Source: Schlegelella aquatica (GTDB taxonomy: Bacteria > Pseudomonadota > Gammaproteobacteria > Burkholderiales > Burkholderiaceae_C). From it: DNA of 64,000 nucleotides. Below are positions 53,845 to 63,260 of the stretch, one piece after another (positions within the stretch are counted from its first letter, which is position 1; every line of letters begins with the position of its first letter). Under the pieces are notes generated by a model. The model made no database searches. It was not told the DNA's origin and was given only the letters and a program-made list of their open reading frames with translations. A program made the translations under genes and the position numbers. The DNA lies in NCBI RefSeq assembly GCF_026013905.1, contig NZ_CP110257.1:1736001-1800000 (forward strand), given 5' to 3'.

Positions 53845-53940
53845 TGGCGCAAGCGCCTGGGTGTGTGCGCGGCGGCCCGGGCCTGTCCGTCACCACCTTG
53901 CCGCCCCGCTCACGTGCGGGGCGCCGTTGGAGAACCGCTC

Positions 53941-54615
53941 ATGTCCGAATCGCCCAAGCTCACCGCCCGCCAGCAACAGGTGCTCGACCTGATCCAGAGC
54001 GCGATCGAGCGTACCGGAGCGCCCCCCACGCGGGCCGAGATCGCGGCCGAACTCGGTTTTCGCTCGGCGAACGCGGCCGAAGAGCACCTCCAGGCGCTGG
54101 CCCGCAAGGGCGTGATCGAACTGGTGGGCGGCACCTCGCGGGGCATCCGGCTCAAGTCTGACACACTGCGATCCCTGCACGAGTCGCGCATCAAGCAGTT
54201 CAATCTGCCCTTGCCCAGCCTCGCGCAACTCGCGCTGCCGCTGGTGGGCCGCGTCGCAGCCGGCAGCCCCATCCTCGCGCAAGAGCACATCGATCAGACG
54301 GTGCACGTCGAGGCCACGCTCTTCCAGCGCCGCCCGGACTACCTCCTCAAAGTACGCGGCATGAGCATGCGCGATGCGGGCATCCTCGACGGCGATCTGC
54401 TCGCGGTGCAACGCAGCAAGGAGGCCAAGAACGGCCAGATCGTCGTCGCCCGGCTGGGCGACGAGGTGACGGTCAAGCGGCTGCGCCGGCACCGGCAGCA
54501 CATCGAGCTGGTCGCCGAGAACCCCGACTACCCCAGCATCATCGTCGAGCCAGGCCAGGACTTCGAGCTCGAGGGCATCGCAGTCGGCCTCATCCGCAAC
54601 ACGATGCTGATGTGA
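53941..54615 (+). CDS. lexA: LexA repressor
   Basis: A 224-residue LexA. The N-terminal wHTH ([39 protein letters not shown]) is followed by the Ala107-Gly108 cleavage site (GRVAAGSP). Ser142 (GMSMRDAG) and Lys179 (EVTVKRL) form the self-cleavage dyad. TTGGAGA lies eight bases before the ATG. It represses SOS genes until RecA filaments trigger cleavage, and probably its own promoter through the two boxes upstream. An imuA-like gene follows after a terminator-like hairpin. Confidence 0.97.
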   Translation: MSESPKLTARQQQVLDLIQSAIERTGAPPTRAEIAAELGFRSANAAEEHLQALARKGVIELVGGTSRGIRLKSDTLRSLHESRIKQFNLPLPSLAQLALPLVGRVAAGSPILAQEHIDQTVHVEATLFQRRPDYLLKVRGMSMRDAGILDGDLLAVQRSKEAKNGQIVVARLGDEVTVKRLRRHRQHIELVAENPDYPSIIVEPGQDFELEGIAVGLIRNTMLM

Positions 54616-54616
54616 A

Positions 54617-54648
54617 CCGGGCGCGCGTCCGAGGCTCGGCGCGCCCGG
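54617..54648 (+). terminator. Hairpin after lexA
   Basis: CCGGGCGCGC and GCGCGCCCGG pair perfectly around a 12-base loop, starting two bases after the lexA stop and followed by CTTG. This suggests that lexA is largely monocistronic and that the imuA-like gene has its own promoter. Confidence 0.65.
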
Positions 54649-54827
54649 CTTGAATGCCCGGGTTGAATTCATGTGCCGCCCGCGGGTGGCGGGCGCTCGC
54701 CGTGCAGCGGAAAGGCTGCCGTCGAGCCCCGCGGGTGGTGCCAGGCCAAGCGTCTCTCGAGCGCTTGTGCCCTTGCCTCCAATCCTGCCGAAACGTCATT
54801 GCGGTTCTTGATATTTCGGAGTTGGAC

Positions 54828-55871
54828 ATGCCTGCATCTCATTCACTCGACCTGTGCCTCAACTTCGGCACCGCGGTTGCGGCCTCGCCCGTCCCGAACG
54901 TGCGGGCCCCCGCGGCGCGGGGGCGGTCGCCGTCGCTCCAGGGCCCGTCACTTCGGGGCCCGTCTCTTCAGGGCCCCTTCCTCCTGCCCCGGCCCCCTCG
55001 GATGCTTCGCTGGCCGCAAGCCTTGGTGCGCCGGCTCGGTGAGTGGATGGGCATGCGGCCCCGCACCGAGGAGGCAACGGGGGGCACGGCCCCCGTGCCG
55101 ACCGGCTGGACGGCCTTGGACGAGGCCTTGCCCTCGGGCGGCTGGCAGGCCGGCGAAGTGGTCGAGGTGTGCTCTCCACACCCGGGGTGGACGGAGATCC
55201 CGCTGCTCTGGCCGCTGCTTCGCCACGCCACTGTCTGCGGCCACCCCGTCGCACTCCTCGGTCTGCCGCCAAGCAGTCCCCTGCCCTCCTGCGTCACCGC
55301 AGACTGGTGCGTGTCGGGAGACGTTCACCCCTCCGGGGCACGCGGCGAGCAGAACCACGGGGCCACCATCCTTCCGGCGCTGCGCACGGCGGCCGAGTGG
55401 CAAGCCGCCTGCGACGCCGCCGACCGCTGGTTCGCTCGGCAAGGCCGCAGGGCACTGCTCCTGGTGTGGGCCCTGGAAGCTCCGGCCGCGGGGGTGCGGC
55501 GCCTGCGCCGGCTGGCCCGACGCACCGGTGCATGGGTCTGCGTGGTGCGCCCCAGCCTTGCACGGTGGGACGACCTGTGGGCGGACGCGAGGCTGGCTTT
55601 GCTCTGCCCGGGCGTCCGAGGTGCGCAGGTGCAGGTGCGCACGGACAACCGGCCCCTGGGGCGCACCCTGCAACTCGCGTGGCAGGCCGACATTGCGCTT
55701 CCGCCCGCGCCCCTGCACCTGGGCGACGCGCAGCCGCGCGTGCGCGTGCGGCAGGACCCGCACGATCGACGGCGTGCGGTGGTGAGCGGCCGCCTGGACG
55801 AGGTGTGCCAGGCCCTGGACCGTCTGGCGCGCGAGGAAGCGCGCGCCAGTTCCGAGGCCCACACCTCCTAG
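54828..55871 (+). CDS. imuA: ImuA-like (SulA/RecA-fold) translesion synthesis-associated protein, orphan
   Basis: A 347-residue protein. ATG (MPASHSLDLC) has GGAG six bases upstream. From about residue 90, VPTGWTALDEALPSGGWQAGEVVEV followed by PGWTEIPLLWPLL matches the ImuA core pattern (in parts). Later LLLVWALEAPAAGVRRLRR and LQLAWQADIALP fit the same family. ImuA acts with ImuB and DnaE2 in SOS mutagenesis, and imuA often follows lexA in betaproteobacteria. Here no imuB or dnaE2 follows. The first 90 residues are unusually long, Pro/Ser/Gly-rich and contain repeats. It could be a diverged remnant. Confidence 0.72.
   Translation: MPASHSLDLCLNFGTAVAASPVPNVRAPAARGRSPSLQGPSLRGPSLQGPFLLPRPPRMLRWPQALVRRLGEWMGMRPRTEEATGGTAPVPTGWTALDEALPSGGWQAGEVVEVCSPHPGWTEIPLLWPLLRHATVCGHPVALLGLPPSSPLPSCVTADWCVSGDVHPSGARGEQNHGATILPALRTAAEWQAACDAADRWFARQGRRALLLVWALEAPAAGVRRLRRLARRTGAWVCVVRPSLARWDDLWADARLALLCPGVRGAQVQVRTDNRPLGRTLQLAWQADIALPPAPLHLGDAQPRVRVRQDPHDRRRAVVSGRLDEVCQALDRLAREEARASSEAHTS
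54930..54974 (+). repeat. Three 15-bp in-frame repeats in the imuA-like N-terminus
   Basis: Three consecutive five-codon units encode PSLQG, PSLRG and PSLQG, with third-base differences between copies. They form part of a low-complexity extension not expected in ImuA. Confidence 0.75.
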
Positions 55872-55923
55872 GCTCGCGGTGGGCGTGGCCGGACTGGGCC
55901 TGGCCAGGGCCGGGCCTTGGCAC

Positions 55924-57564
55924 TCAGAGGGCGTCCTCCGGCAGCGCTGCGGCGACCAGCCGCTGCGTGTAGGAATGTCGCGGCGACTCGAGCACGTCCT
56001 CCACGGGGCCGCTTTCGACCACCTCGCCGTCCTTCATGACGATCACGTCGTGGGCCATCGCGCGGATCACGTCCACGTCGTGGGTGATGAGCAGGTAGGC
56101 CAGGCCCCGCTCCCGCTGCAATCGCTGGAGCAGCCTCAGCACTTGCTGCTGGATGGTGACGTCCAATGCGCTGGTCGGTTCGTCCAGCACGAGCACGCGC
56201 GGGTCCACCACGAGGGCGCGGGCAATGGCCAGCCGCTGCCGCTGCCCGCCCGAGAATTCGTGCGGGTAGCGGTCCAGCAGCCCGGGGAACTGCGACTCGG
56301 TGAGCCCGACGTCGGCCAGTGCCTGGGCCACCCGGGCCCGCCGTGCCTGCGCGTCGAGCTCCGGCGCATGCACACGCAGGCCCTCACCCACCAGCTCGCC
56401 CACGGTCATGCGCGGCGAAAGCGACGAGAACGGGTCCTGGAAGACCACCTGCAATTGCCGACGCAACGGTCGATCCGCACTTTGCCGGTAGGCCCACCGG
56501 CCGCCGCAGACTTCCAGTTCACCCTCGCTCGGCAACAGGCCCAGCACCGCGAGCGCGAGAGTGGACTTGCCGGAGCCCGACTCTCCGATCACGCCCAGCG
56601 TGCGCCCCGCAGCAAGACGCACCTGGGCACCCTTCACCGCCTCGAAGCGCCCCTTGCGGAACCAGCCCTTGAGTCCGGGGACGGGCACCGGGTAGGAGAC
56701 CTTCAACCCTTGTGCCTGCATCAGCACCTCGCCGCCCGCAGGCTCGTCGACGTCGCGCACCGGGCGGCTGTCGATCAGCTTGCGCGTGTATGGATGCTGG
56801 GGCGCACGGAAGACATCTTCGACCCGACCTTGCTCGACCAGATGGCCGTTCTCCATCACCGCGACGCGCTGAGCGAAGCGTTTCACCAGGTTCAAGTCGT
56901 GCGTGATGAGCAGAACCGCCATGCCGGTGCGCGCCTGCAACTGCGCGAGCAGTTCCAGGATCTGCTGTCGCACCGTGACGTCCAGGGCGGTGGTCGGCTC
57001 GTCGGCGAGCAAGAGCCGCGGCTCGCCGGCCAGCGCCATGGCAATCATCGCGCGCTGGCGCTGCCCCCCCGACAGCTGATGCGGGAAGGCCCTGGCGCGC
57101 CGGGCGGGCTCGGGGATGCCGGTGTCTTGCAGCAACCCGATCGCCCGCTGCCACGCCTGGCTGCGCGTCAGTCCGTGCTTGAGCTGCAGCACCTCGGCGA
57201 TCTGGTCGCCCACCGGATAGAGCGGGTTGAGCGCTGTCATGGGCTCCTGGAAGATCATCGCGATGTCTCGTCCCCGGACGGCACGCAGGTCGCGTTCCCC
57301 GAGGCCGAGCAGATCGCGCACCGGCTCCCGATCGCCCGCTCTCGGGTACAGCAGCGCCTGCCCCGTCACCTCCGCCCCTGCCGCGAGCCGCAACAAGGAC
57401 AAGGCCGTTACCGTCTTGCCTGACCCCGACTCGCCCACCAGCGCGAGCCTCTGCCCAGGCCAGATTTGCAGGTCCACTCCGTGCACCACTTCGTGCTCGC
57501 CGAAGCGCACCCGCAGCCCGCGCACGTCGAGCAACGGCGGCATGTGCTCCGAGATCGTCGTCAT
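55924..57564 (-). CDS. yejF: Peptide ABC transporter ATP-binding protein with two fused ATPase domains
   Basis: A 546-residue double ATPase starting [17 protein letters not shown]. Walker A motifs are VGESGSGKT and IGESGSGKS. Signatures are [16 protein letters not shown] and [15 protein letters not shown]; Walker B segments are [13 protein letters not shown] and [13 protein letters not shown]. The OppD/OppF-type C-termini ([29 protein letters not shown]) follow each half. This is the YejF layout. It powers the YejB/YejE permease. The ATG overlaps the stop of a 32-codon ORF. Confidence 0.95.
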   Translation of the reverse strand: MTTISEHMPPLLDVRGLRVRFGEHEVVHGVDLQIWPGQRLALVGESGSGKTVTALSLLRLAAGAEVTGQALLYPRAGDREPVRDLLGLGERDLRAVRGRDIAMIFQEPMTALNPLYPVGDQIAEVLQLKHGLTRSQAWQRAIGLLQDTGIPEPARRARAFPHQLSGGQRQRAMIAMALAGEPRLLLADEPTTALDVTVRQQILELLAQLQARTGMAVLLITHDLNLVKRFAQRVAVMENGHLVEQGRVEDVFRAPQHPYTRKLIDSRPVRDVDEPAGGEVLMQAQGLKVSYPVPVPGLKGWFRKGRFEAVKGAQVRLAAGRTLGVIGESGSGKSTLALAVLGLLPSEGELEVCGGRWAYRQSADRPLRRQLQVVFQDPFSSLSPRMTVGELVGEGLRVHAPELDAQARRARVAQALADVGLTESQFPGLLDRYPHEFSGGQRQRLAIARALVVDPRVLVLDEPTSALDVTIQQQVLRLLQRLQRERGLAYLLITHDVDVIRAMAHDVIVMKDGEVVESGPVEDVLESPRHSYTQRLVAAALPEDAL

Positions 57565-57659
57565 CGCCTGGCTCCTCCCATCAGCCCACCTCGCCGTGCG
57601 ATCGCCGCGGCCCGGGCGGCCTCCCACGCCCTCTCCCAGCTCGCCGGCGCCCGCTTCAT
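57561..57659 (-). CDS. Candidate 32-residue coupled small protein between yejE and yejF
   Basis: The ATG overlaps the yejE stop (ATGA) and is preceded by GGAGG with a seven-base spacer, one of the best ribosome sites in the window. Its own TGA overlaps the yejF ATG (ATGA). The peptide begins MKRAPASWERAWEAARAAA and ends in a Gly/Arg-rich tail ([12 protein letters not shown]). It is basic, with a Trp-bearing stretch that could form an amphipathic helix. Exact tiling argues for real translation, either for a function of the peptide or to hand ribosomes from yejE to yejF. No family is recognised. Confidence 0.55.
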   Translation of the reverse strand: MKRAPASWERAWEAARAAAIARRGGLMGGARR

Positions 57660-58822
57660 CGCCGAACCTCCGGCTTGGCCGTCGCGGACACCGCCACCCC
57701 GGGCGGCGACAGCTCCGCTGCACGGCGGCGCCCGGCCTTGGGGTCGTCGGGCGTGCGCGGGTCCAACGCATCGCGCAGCGCGTCGCCCGTGAAGGTCAAA
57801 AGGAGCAACGTGATGACGAGCACCGCGAAGGTGGACAGCGAGATCCACCAGGCGTCCAGGTTGTTCTTGCCCTGGGCCAGCAGCTCGCCGAGGCTGGGCG
57901 TGCCGGGCGGCACACCGAGCCCGAGGAAATCGAGCGACGTGAGCGCGAGGATGGCCGCGCTCATGCGAAACGGCAGGAAGGTCACCACCGGCGTGAGGCT
58001 GTTGGGCAGGATGTGCCGCCAGATGATCTGCCAGTTGGACAGTCCCAGCGCCCGGGCCGCCCGGACGTAGTCGAGCTGGCGGTTGCGCAGGAACTCGGCA
58101 CGCACATAGTCGGACAAGCCCATCCAGCCGAACAGGCTGAGCAGCACGAGCAGCAGCGTGATGCTCGGGCTGAAGAGCGCCGAGAAGATGATGAGCAGGT
58201 ACAGCTCCGGCATCGCCCCCCAGATCTCGATGAAGCGCTGGAACGCAAGGTCGGTGCGGCCGCCGTAGTAGCCCTGGATGGCCCCCGTCACCACCCCGAG
58301 CACCACGCCGATCGCCGTCAGCGCCAAGGCGAAGAGCACCGAGATCCGGAAGCCGTACAGCAGACGCGCCAGCACGTCGCGCCCGCGATCGTCGGTGCCC
58401 AGCAGGTTCTGCGACGAAGGCGGCGCGGGGTTCGGCTCGGTGGCGAAGTAGTTGATGGTGCCGTGGTGATACGGATTGGGCGGGTAGACCGCGAAGTTGT
58501 CACCCCGCTGGAGCTGCTCGTGGATGAACGGGTCCAGGTAGTCGGTCGGCGTCTCGAAGTCGCCTCCGAACACCGTCTCGGGCGGGTTGTGAATCAACGG
58601 GAAGTACCACTGCCCCTCGTACCTCACGACCAGGGGCTTGTCGTTGGACAGCAGCTCCGCGCCGAGGCTCAGCACCACCAGCACGCAGAAGATGACGAAG
58701 CTCCAGTAGCCCAGCCGCCGGCGCTTGAAGCGCAGCCACGCGCGACGAGCGGGAGACACGGAAGGGGCCGGGGCGGTCGGGGCAGCGGCTGCCAAGGGGC
58801 CCGAGGGCGTTGCGATCGTCAT
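57656..58822 (-). CDS. yejE: Peptide ABC transporter permease YejE
   Basis: A 388-residue permease. After a Pro/Ala-rich N-terminus the first membrane helix is YWSFVIFCVLVVLSLGAEL. The YejE-specific periplasmic insert (YEGQWYFPLIHNPPETVFGGDFETPTDYLD in parts) and the DppC-type core (LLGTDDRGRDVLARLLYGFRIS; LGLSNWQIIWRHILPNSLTPV, the EAA loop) follow. It forms half of the channel with YejB. It starts six bases after the yejB stop, with GAGGAG between them. Confidence 0.94.
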   Translation of the reverse strand: MTIATPSGPLAAAAPTAPAPSVSPARRAWLRFKRRRLGYWSFVIFCVLVVLSLGAELLSNDKPLVVRYEGQWYFPLIHNPPETVFGGDFETPTDYLDPFIHEQLQRGDNFAVYPPNPYHHGTINYFATEPNPAPPSSQNLLGTDDRGRDVLARLLYGFRISVLFALALTAIGVVLGVVTGAIQGYYGGRTDLAFQRFIEIWGAMPELYLLIIFSALFSPSITLLLVLLSLFGWMGLSDYVRAEFLRNRQLDYVRAARALGLSNWQIIWRHILPNSLTPVVTFLPFRMSAAILALTSLDFLGLGVPPGTPSLGELLAQGKNNLDAWWISLSTFAVLVITLLLLTFTGDALRDALDPRTPDDPKAGRRRAAELSPPGVAVSATAKPEVRR

Positions 58823-58828
58823 GGCTCC

Positions 58829-59869
58829 TCAGTCGAACTTGACGCGCGGGTCCACCCACACGTAGCACAGGTCCGAGATCAACTTGGTGACCAGGCCGAT
58901 CAGGGTGAAAAGGTACAGCGTACCCAGCACCACCGGGTAGTCGCGCCGGATCACGGACTCGTAGCTCAGCAGGCCCAGCCCGTCGAGCGAGAACAGCGTC
59001 TCGATGAGCAACGAGCCGGTGAAGAACGCGCCGATGAACGCTGCCGGAAAGCCGGTGACGATGGGAATGAGCGCGTTGCGGAACACGTGCTTCCACAACA
59101 CGCGCCGCTCCTCCAGCCCCTTCGCGCGGGCCGTGAGCACGTACTGCTTGCGGATCTCCTCGAGGAAGGCGTTCTTGGTCAACATGGTCACGACGGCGAA
59201 GCTGCCCAGCACGCTGGCCGTGACCGGCAGCGCGATGTGCCAGAGATAGTCCACCACCTTGCCCCACAGACTCAGCTCCTCCCAGTTCGGCGAGGTGAGC
59301 CCGCGCAGCGGGAACCAGGCCAGGAAGCTGCCCCCGCCGAAGAGCACCAACAGCAGCACCCCGAGCACGAACCCCGGGATGGCGTAGCCCACGAGCACCA
59401 GGATGCTGGTGACGGTGTCGAAGCGCGAGCCCGCACGCACCGCCTTGGCGATGCCCAGCGGCACCGAGATCAGGTACGTGAGGAAGAAGGTCCACAGGCC
59501 CAGGCTGATGGACACCGGCAGCTTCTCCTTGACGAGCTCCCACACGTCCTTGTGGTGGAAGAAGCTGCGCCCGAGGTCGAAGCGGGCGAACGAGACGAGC
59601 ATCCGCCAGAAGCGCTCGTGCGCCGGCTTGTCGAAACCGTAGAGCGCCTTGATCTCCTCGATCTGCTTCGCATCCACGCCCTGCCGGCCGCGGTAGGCCG
59701 CGCCGGCCGCGGCGGCCCCCTCGCCGCCGGTGCTGCGCCCTTGCAGCTGGGCCACCATCTGCTCCACAGGCCCGCCGGGCACGAACTGGATCACGACGAA
59801 GGTGACGAGCAGCACCCCCAGCAGCGTGGGGATCATCAGCAACAGGCGCTTGAGGATGTAGGCCCACAT
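58829..59869 (-). CDS. yejB: Peptide ABC transporter permease YejB
   Basis: A 346-residue permease starting MWAYILKRLLLMIPTLLGVLLVTF, the OppB/DppB-type N-terminus, with AAGGAGG eight bases upstream. The region FDKPAHERFWRMLVSFARFDLGRSF (in parts) is the YejB/DppB periplasmic loop. The EAA motif is LTARAKGLEERRVLWKHVFRNAL, and FFTGSLLIETLFSLDGLGLL follows. Residues 40-65 hold a GQRST/GGEGAAAAG-rich insert longer than usual. It pairs with YejE. Confidence 0.94.
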   Translation of the reverse strand: MWAYILKRLLLMIPTLLGVLLVTFVVIQFVPGGPVEQMVAQLQGRSTGGEGAAAAGAAYRGRQGVDAKQIEEIKALYGFDKPAHERFWRMLVSFARFDLGRSFFHHKDVWELVKEKLPVSISLGLWTFFLTYLISVPLGIAKAVRAGSRFDTVTSILVLVGYAIPGFVLGVLLLVLFGGGSFLAWFPLRGLTSPNWEELSLWGKVVDYLWHIALPVTASVLGSFAVVTMLTKNAFLEEIRKQYVLTARAKGLEERRVLWKHVFRNALIPIVTGFPAAFIGAFFTGSLLIETLFSLDGLGLLSYESVIRRDYPVVLGTLYLFTLIGLVTKLISDLCYVWVDPRVKFD

Positions 59870-59882
59870 GCGACGCCCTCCT

Positions 59883-61697
59883 TCACCGGTTGCCCGGCGC
59901 CGCCCACCAGGTGCTCAGCACCCAGCCTTCGGGCGGGTAGTGACGCGGGATCGTTCGCGGCTGCTCGAAACGGCCGGCCCGGTAGGCAATGCGGTAGGTG
60001 CTCGAGTACCAGTGCGGCACCACGTAGTGGCCGAAACGCAGCACCCGGTCCAGCGCGCGCAGCGAGGCCACCAGCTCCGCCCGCGTCGTGGCCGACATCA
60101 CGTGCTCGATCAGGGCGTCGACCGCGCGGCTCTTCACGCCGATCAGGTTGCTCGACCCCTCGGTGTCCGCCGCCTGGGAGCCGAAGCGGTCGAGCAGTTC
60201 GGAACCCGGCGCCTCGGAGCCGCGCAGCCGCAGGCTGATGAGGTCGAAGTCGAACACATCGAGGCGCTTTTGCAGCAGCGCGAAGTCCACCACGCGGTAG
60301 CTGGCCTGGATGCCCAGCTTGGCCAGATTGCCGATGTAGGGCGTGACCACGCGCCCCATCGAGGCGGACTCGTCGAGGAACTCCAGCGTGAGTGCCTCGC
60401 CCTGCGGGTTGCGCAGCGCCCCGTCACGGTACGTCCACCCCGCCTCGGCGAGCAGTTGCTTGGCGCGCCGCAGGTTGGCGCGCAGGCTGCCCGGCGGACG
60501 GGTGCTCGGCGGCTGTGGAACTTCCTGCGTGAACACGGCCGGGTCCAGGTGCGGACGCAGCGGGTCCAGCAGCTTCAACTCGTCCGGCCCCGGCAGCCCC
60601 TTGGCTTCGAAGTCGCTGGAGGGAAAGTAGCCGCGCACGCGCGTGTAGGCGTTGTAGAAGAGCTGGCGGTTCATCCACTCGAAATCCATCGCCAGGCCGA
60701 TGGCTTCACGCACGCGCGGGTCCTTGAACTTCTCGCGCCGCGTGTTGAAGATGAACCCCTGGAAGTCCCCCGCATTGCCGTGGGGCAGCTCGCGTTTGAC
60801 CAGCTCGCCCGAGGCGAACTTGGGGCCGGTGTACTGCCGCGCCCATTCGCGCGCGATGAAGGCCTGGATGTAGTCGAACTCGCCCGCCTTGAAGCCTTCG
60901 AGCTGCGCGGTGTTGTCCTTGTAGATCTGGAAGGTGATGCGGTCGAAGTTGAACATGCCTCGCCGCACGTTGAGGTCGCGGGCCCAGTACTGCGGGTCGC
61001 GCACGTAAGTGATGTCACGGCCGAAGTTCACCTTGCCGATCTTGTACGGGCCACTGCCGATGGGGATGTCGGTGACGATCTCGTCGAACGGCTTGCCGGC
61101 CCCCCACTTGCGGCTGAACACCGGCATGTCGCCCGCGATCAGGGGCAGCTCCGCGTTGACGCGCTTGAACTCGAAGATCACCGTGCGATCGTCGACCGTC
61201 CGCACCCGCTCGATGTCCGAGAAGTAGCTGCGCAACTGCGGCGCGGCCTGCTTGCTCGTCAGCATCTCGAACGAATGCTTCACGTCCTGCGCCAGCACCG
61301 GGTCGCCGTTGTGAAAGCGCGCGATGCGACGCAGACGGAACGTCACCGAGCGCCGGTCCGCGGCGACCTCCACGTCCTCGGCCAGCAAGCCGTAGGCGGT
61401 GGTCGGCTCATCGAAGTTGCGCGTCAGCAGCGACTCGAACACCAGGCCGTCGAGACCCGGCGGCGCGATGCCTTTCAGCGTGAACGGGTTGTACTTGTCG
61501 AAGTTGCTCACCCGGGTGGGCGGCACCAGCACGATCGAGCCGCCCTTGGGCGCGGCCGGATTGACGTAGTCGAAGTGGGCGAAACCCGGCGGGTACTTGA
61601 TGTCGCCGAACTGGGCATACGCGTGAGCCGCCCAGGCAGGCGCGAGCCCCCCCAGCAGCCCCGCCACGGCGCAGGCTTTCGCGAGCAGACGGATCAT
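59883..61697 (-). CDS. yejA: Periplasmic peptide-binding protein YejA
   Basis: A 604-residue SBP_bac_5 protein. ATG (MIRLLAKACAVAGLL) is chosen; a GTG five codons upstream is also possible. The signal peptide ends near AHAYA. YejA features are FGDIKYPPGFAHFDYVNPAAPKGG, the cluster C lobe HNGDPVLAQDVKHSFEML, GSGPYKIGKVNFGRDI and the tail VVPHWYSSTYRIAY. YejA binds peptides, including microcin C-like and antimicrobial peptides, and related proteins bind muropeptides. It follows ldcA by about 45 bases, so both are likely in one operon. Confidence 0.94.
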   Translation of the reverse strand: MIRLLAKACAVAGLLGGLAPAWAAHAYAQFGDIKYPPGFAHFDYVNPAAPKGGSIVLVPPTRVSNFDKYNPFTLKGIAPPGLDGLVFESLLTRNFDEPTTAYGLLAEDVEVAADRRSVTFRLRRIARFHNGDPVLAQDVKHSFEMLTSKQAAPQLRSYFSDIERVRTVDDRTVIFEFKRVNAELPLIAGDMPVFSRKWGAGKPFDEIVTDIPIGSGPYKIGKVNFGRDITYVRDPQYWARDLNVRRGMFNFDRITFQIYKDNTAQLEGFKAGEFDYIQAFIAREWARQYTGPKFASGELVKRELPHGNAGDFQGFIFNTRREKFKDPRVREAIGLAMDFEWMNRQLFYNAYTRVRGYFPSSDFEAKGLPGPDELKLLDPLRPHLDPAVFTQEVPQPPSTRPPGSLRANLRRAKQLLAEAGWTYRDGALRNPQGEALTLEFLDESASMGRVVTPYIGNLAKLGIQASYRVVDFALLQKRLDVFDFDLISLRLRGSEAPGSELLDRFGSQAADTEGSSNLIGVKSRAVDALIEHVMSATTRAELVASLRALDRVLRFGHYVVPHWYSSTYRIAYRAGRFEQPRTIPRHYPPEGWVLSTWWAAPGNR

Positions 61698-61742
61698 GGG
61701 GCGATTCTGCACAATTCCGCCCCGTCGTCGACGCGTGCGGCG

Positions 61743-62684
61743 TCACCAGGCCAGGAAGGCGTCGCGACCCTGCACCACGAGCTGCGTCTTGCGACCCAGC
61801 GGCAGCGTGACCTTGGTGGCCACGTGCCCGAACGGCAGGCCGGTGAGGATGGGGCGGTCCACGCGGCGTCGCAGGTACTCCACCACCGTGCGCAGCGAGT
61901 AGCCGCGGTCCAGCGGCGACTTGCGGAACTCGGTGAAATGCCCGAGCAGCACGGCCTTCTGCGCCTGCAGCACCCCCGCCTGGGCCAATTGCAGCAGCTG
62001 ACGCTCGATGCGGTAGGGGTGCTCGTTGACGTCTTCCAGGAAGAGCAGGCCCCCGCGGATCCGGGGCCAATGGGGGGTGCCGAGCAGCGAGGTCAGCACC
62101 GTGAGGTTGCCGCCCCACAGCGGCCCGGTCACCTCCAGCCCGTCGAAACCCTCGGCGGTGCGGAAACCCACCGCCTCCAGCTCGCCCCCCATCGCTTCGA
62201 GGAAGCAGGCCTCGGTCACCTCGTCGGGGGCCTCCGCGCCGAAGTCGAAGCAGGCCATGGGCCCGGCATACGTCACGAGCTTGGGGTAGCGGGCCAGCAA
62301 TGCCAGCTGCAAGGCGGTGAAGTCGCTGTGGCCCACCCACCGCGTCCCTTGCTCGATGCTGCGCGCCATCGCCTCGTAGTCGATGGCATCCAGCAAACGG
62401 TGCAGGCCGTACCCGCCCCGGCTCGCCATGGCCACGTCGGCTCCGCTGCCCGCCACGCGATGGATGGCCTCCAGTCGGACCTCGTCCTCCCCGGCGAACC
62501 GCTGGCGCCGTGCGCGCGCCGAGGCGTCCAGGCTGACCGAGAAGCCCAGCCCCTGCAGACGGGCGGCCGCCCGGCGCAGCGCCGCCGTGTCGGCCACCAC
62601 CCCCGAGGGCGAGAAGATCGTGAGCCTCCACGGACGGGCATCCGCGGGGTCCAGCCGGTGATCGGGGGGGGTTCGTCGGGTCAA
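61743..62684 (-). CDS. ldcA: Muramoyltetrapeptide (LD-) carboxypeptidase, S66 family
   Basis: A 313-residue LD-carboxypeptidase from a TTG start overlapping the tadA stop (TTGA), with GGAG eight bases upstream. The catalytic triad is Ser120 (WVGHSDFTALQ), Glu217 (LLFLEDVNEHPYR) and His287 (GLPFGHVATKVTLPLG), matching Ser115/Glu217/His285 of Pseudomonas LdcA. It trims the terminal D-Ala from tetrapeptide muropeptides in the cytoplasm for recycling. Its place directly before yejABEF suggests that the transporter supplies its substrate. Confidence 0.93.
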   Translation of the reverse strand: MTRRTPPDHRLDPADARPWRLTIFSPSGVVADTAALRRAAARLQGLGFSVSLDASARARRQRFAGEDEVRLEAIHRVAGSGADVAMASRGGYGLHRLLDAIDYEAMARSIEQGTRWVGHSDFTALQLALLARYPKLVTYAGPMACFDFGAEAPDEVTEACFLEAMGGELEAVGFRTAEGFDGLEVTGPLWGGNLTVLTSLLGTPHWPRIRGGLLFLEDVNEHPYRIERQLLQLAQAGVLQAQKAVLLGHFTEFRKSPLDRGYSLRTVVEYLRRRVDRPILTGLPFGHVATKVTLPLGRKTQLVVQGRDAFLAW

Positions 62685-63259
62685 AACTCGGTCTCCGGAG
62701 GCAGTTCGCGCACCTCGCCCGTCGGAATCGGGGCGTCGGCTTCCTCGAACATCGAAGGCTGGACCGGCTGGCGACGTGTGCGGTGCAGGGCGCGCCGCTC
62801 GGCGAAGAAGTCGCGCAGCAGTCGGCCGCAAGCCTCGGCCATCACGCCGCCCACGATCTGCGTGTGATGGTTCAGCTGAGGCTGCGCGAACAGGTCCACC
62901 ACCGAGCCGGCCGCACCCGTCTTGGGGTCGTACGCACCGAAAACCACCCGCTTGAAGCGCGCATGCATCAGCGCCATCGCGCACATCGCGCAGGGCTCGA
63001 GCGTCACATAGAGCTCGCAGTCGGGCAGCCGGTAGTTGCCCAGCAGTTGCGCCGCATGGCGCAGCGCGACGATCTCGGCATGGGCCGTGGGATCGTGCTC
63101 GGTGATCGGGCGGTTGTAGCCCGTGGCGACGACTTGACCGTCGCGCAGGATCACCGCGCCCACGGGCACTTCGCCCACGATCCAGGCGTTGTGCGCCTGG
63201 TCGAGTGCCAGGCGCATCGCGTATTCGTCGGTGGGGGTGATGAGCGGGGCCGACGCCAT
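62681..63259 (-). CDS. tadA: tRNA-specific adenosine(34) deaminase
   Basis: A 192-residue deaminase. The zinc site is formed by His60 (TAHAE, with the proton-shuttling Glu62) and Cys90/Cys93 in LEPCAMCAMAL. NRPITEHDPTAHAEI and YDPKTGAAGSVVDL are TadA-specific. It makes inosine at the wobble position of tRNA-Arg(ACG). The C-terminus (RTRRQPVQPSMFEEADAPIP) extends beyond E. coli TadA. It starts one base after the stop of the 75-residue gene, and its stop overlaps the ldcA TTG. Confidence 0.95.
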   Translation of the reverse strand: MASAPLITPTDEYAMRLALDQAHNAWIVGEVPVGAVILRDGQVVATGYNRPITEHDPTAHAEIVALRHAAQLLGNYRLPDCELYVTLEPCAMCAMALMHARFKRVVFGAYDPKTGAAGSVVDLFAQPQLNHHTQIVGGVMAEACGRLLRDFFAERRALHRTRRQPVQPSMFEEADAPIPTGEVRELPPETEF

Positions 63260-63260
63260 C

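Noticed and set aside
53799..53852. Longer asparaginase with an N-terminal extension giving a signal peptide
   Set aside because: The extension ([18 protein letters not shown]) is not a normal signal sequence and would run through the first SOS-box candidate.
57227..62867. Two plus-strand frames of about 1000 codons
   Set aside because: Antisense to yejF/yejE/yejB and yejA/ldcA; sequence dominated by His, Gln, Arg and Glu with no domain pattern.
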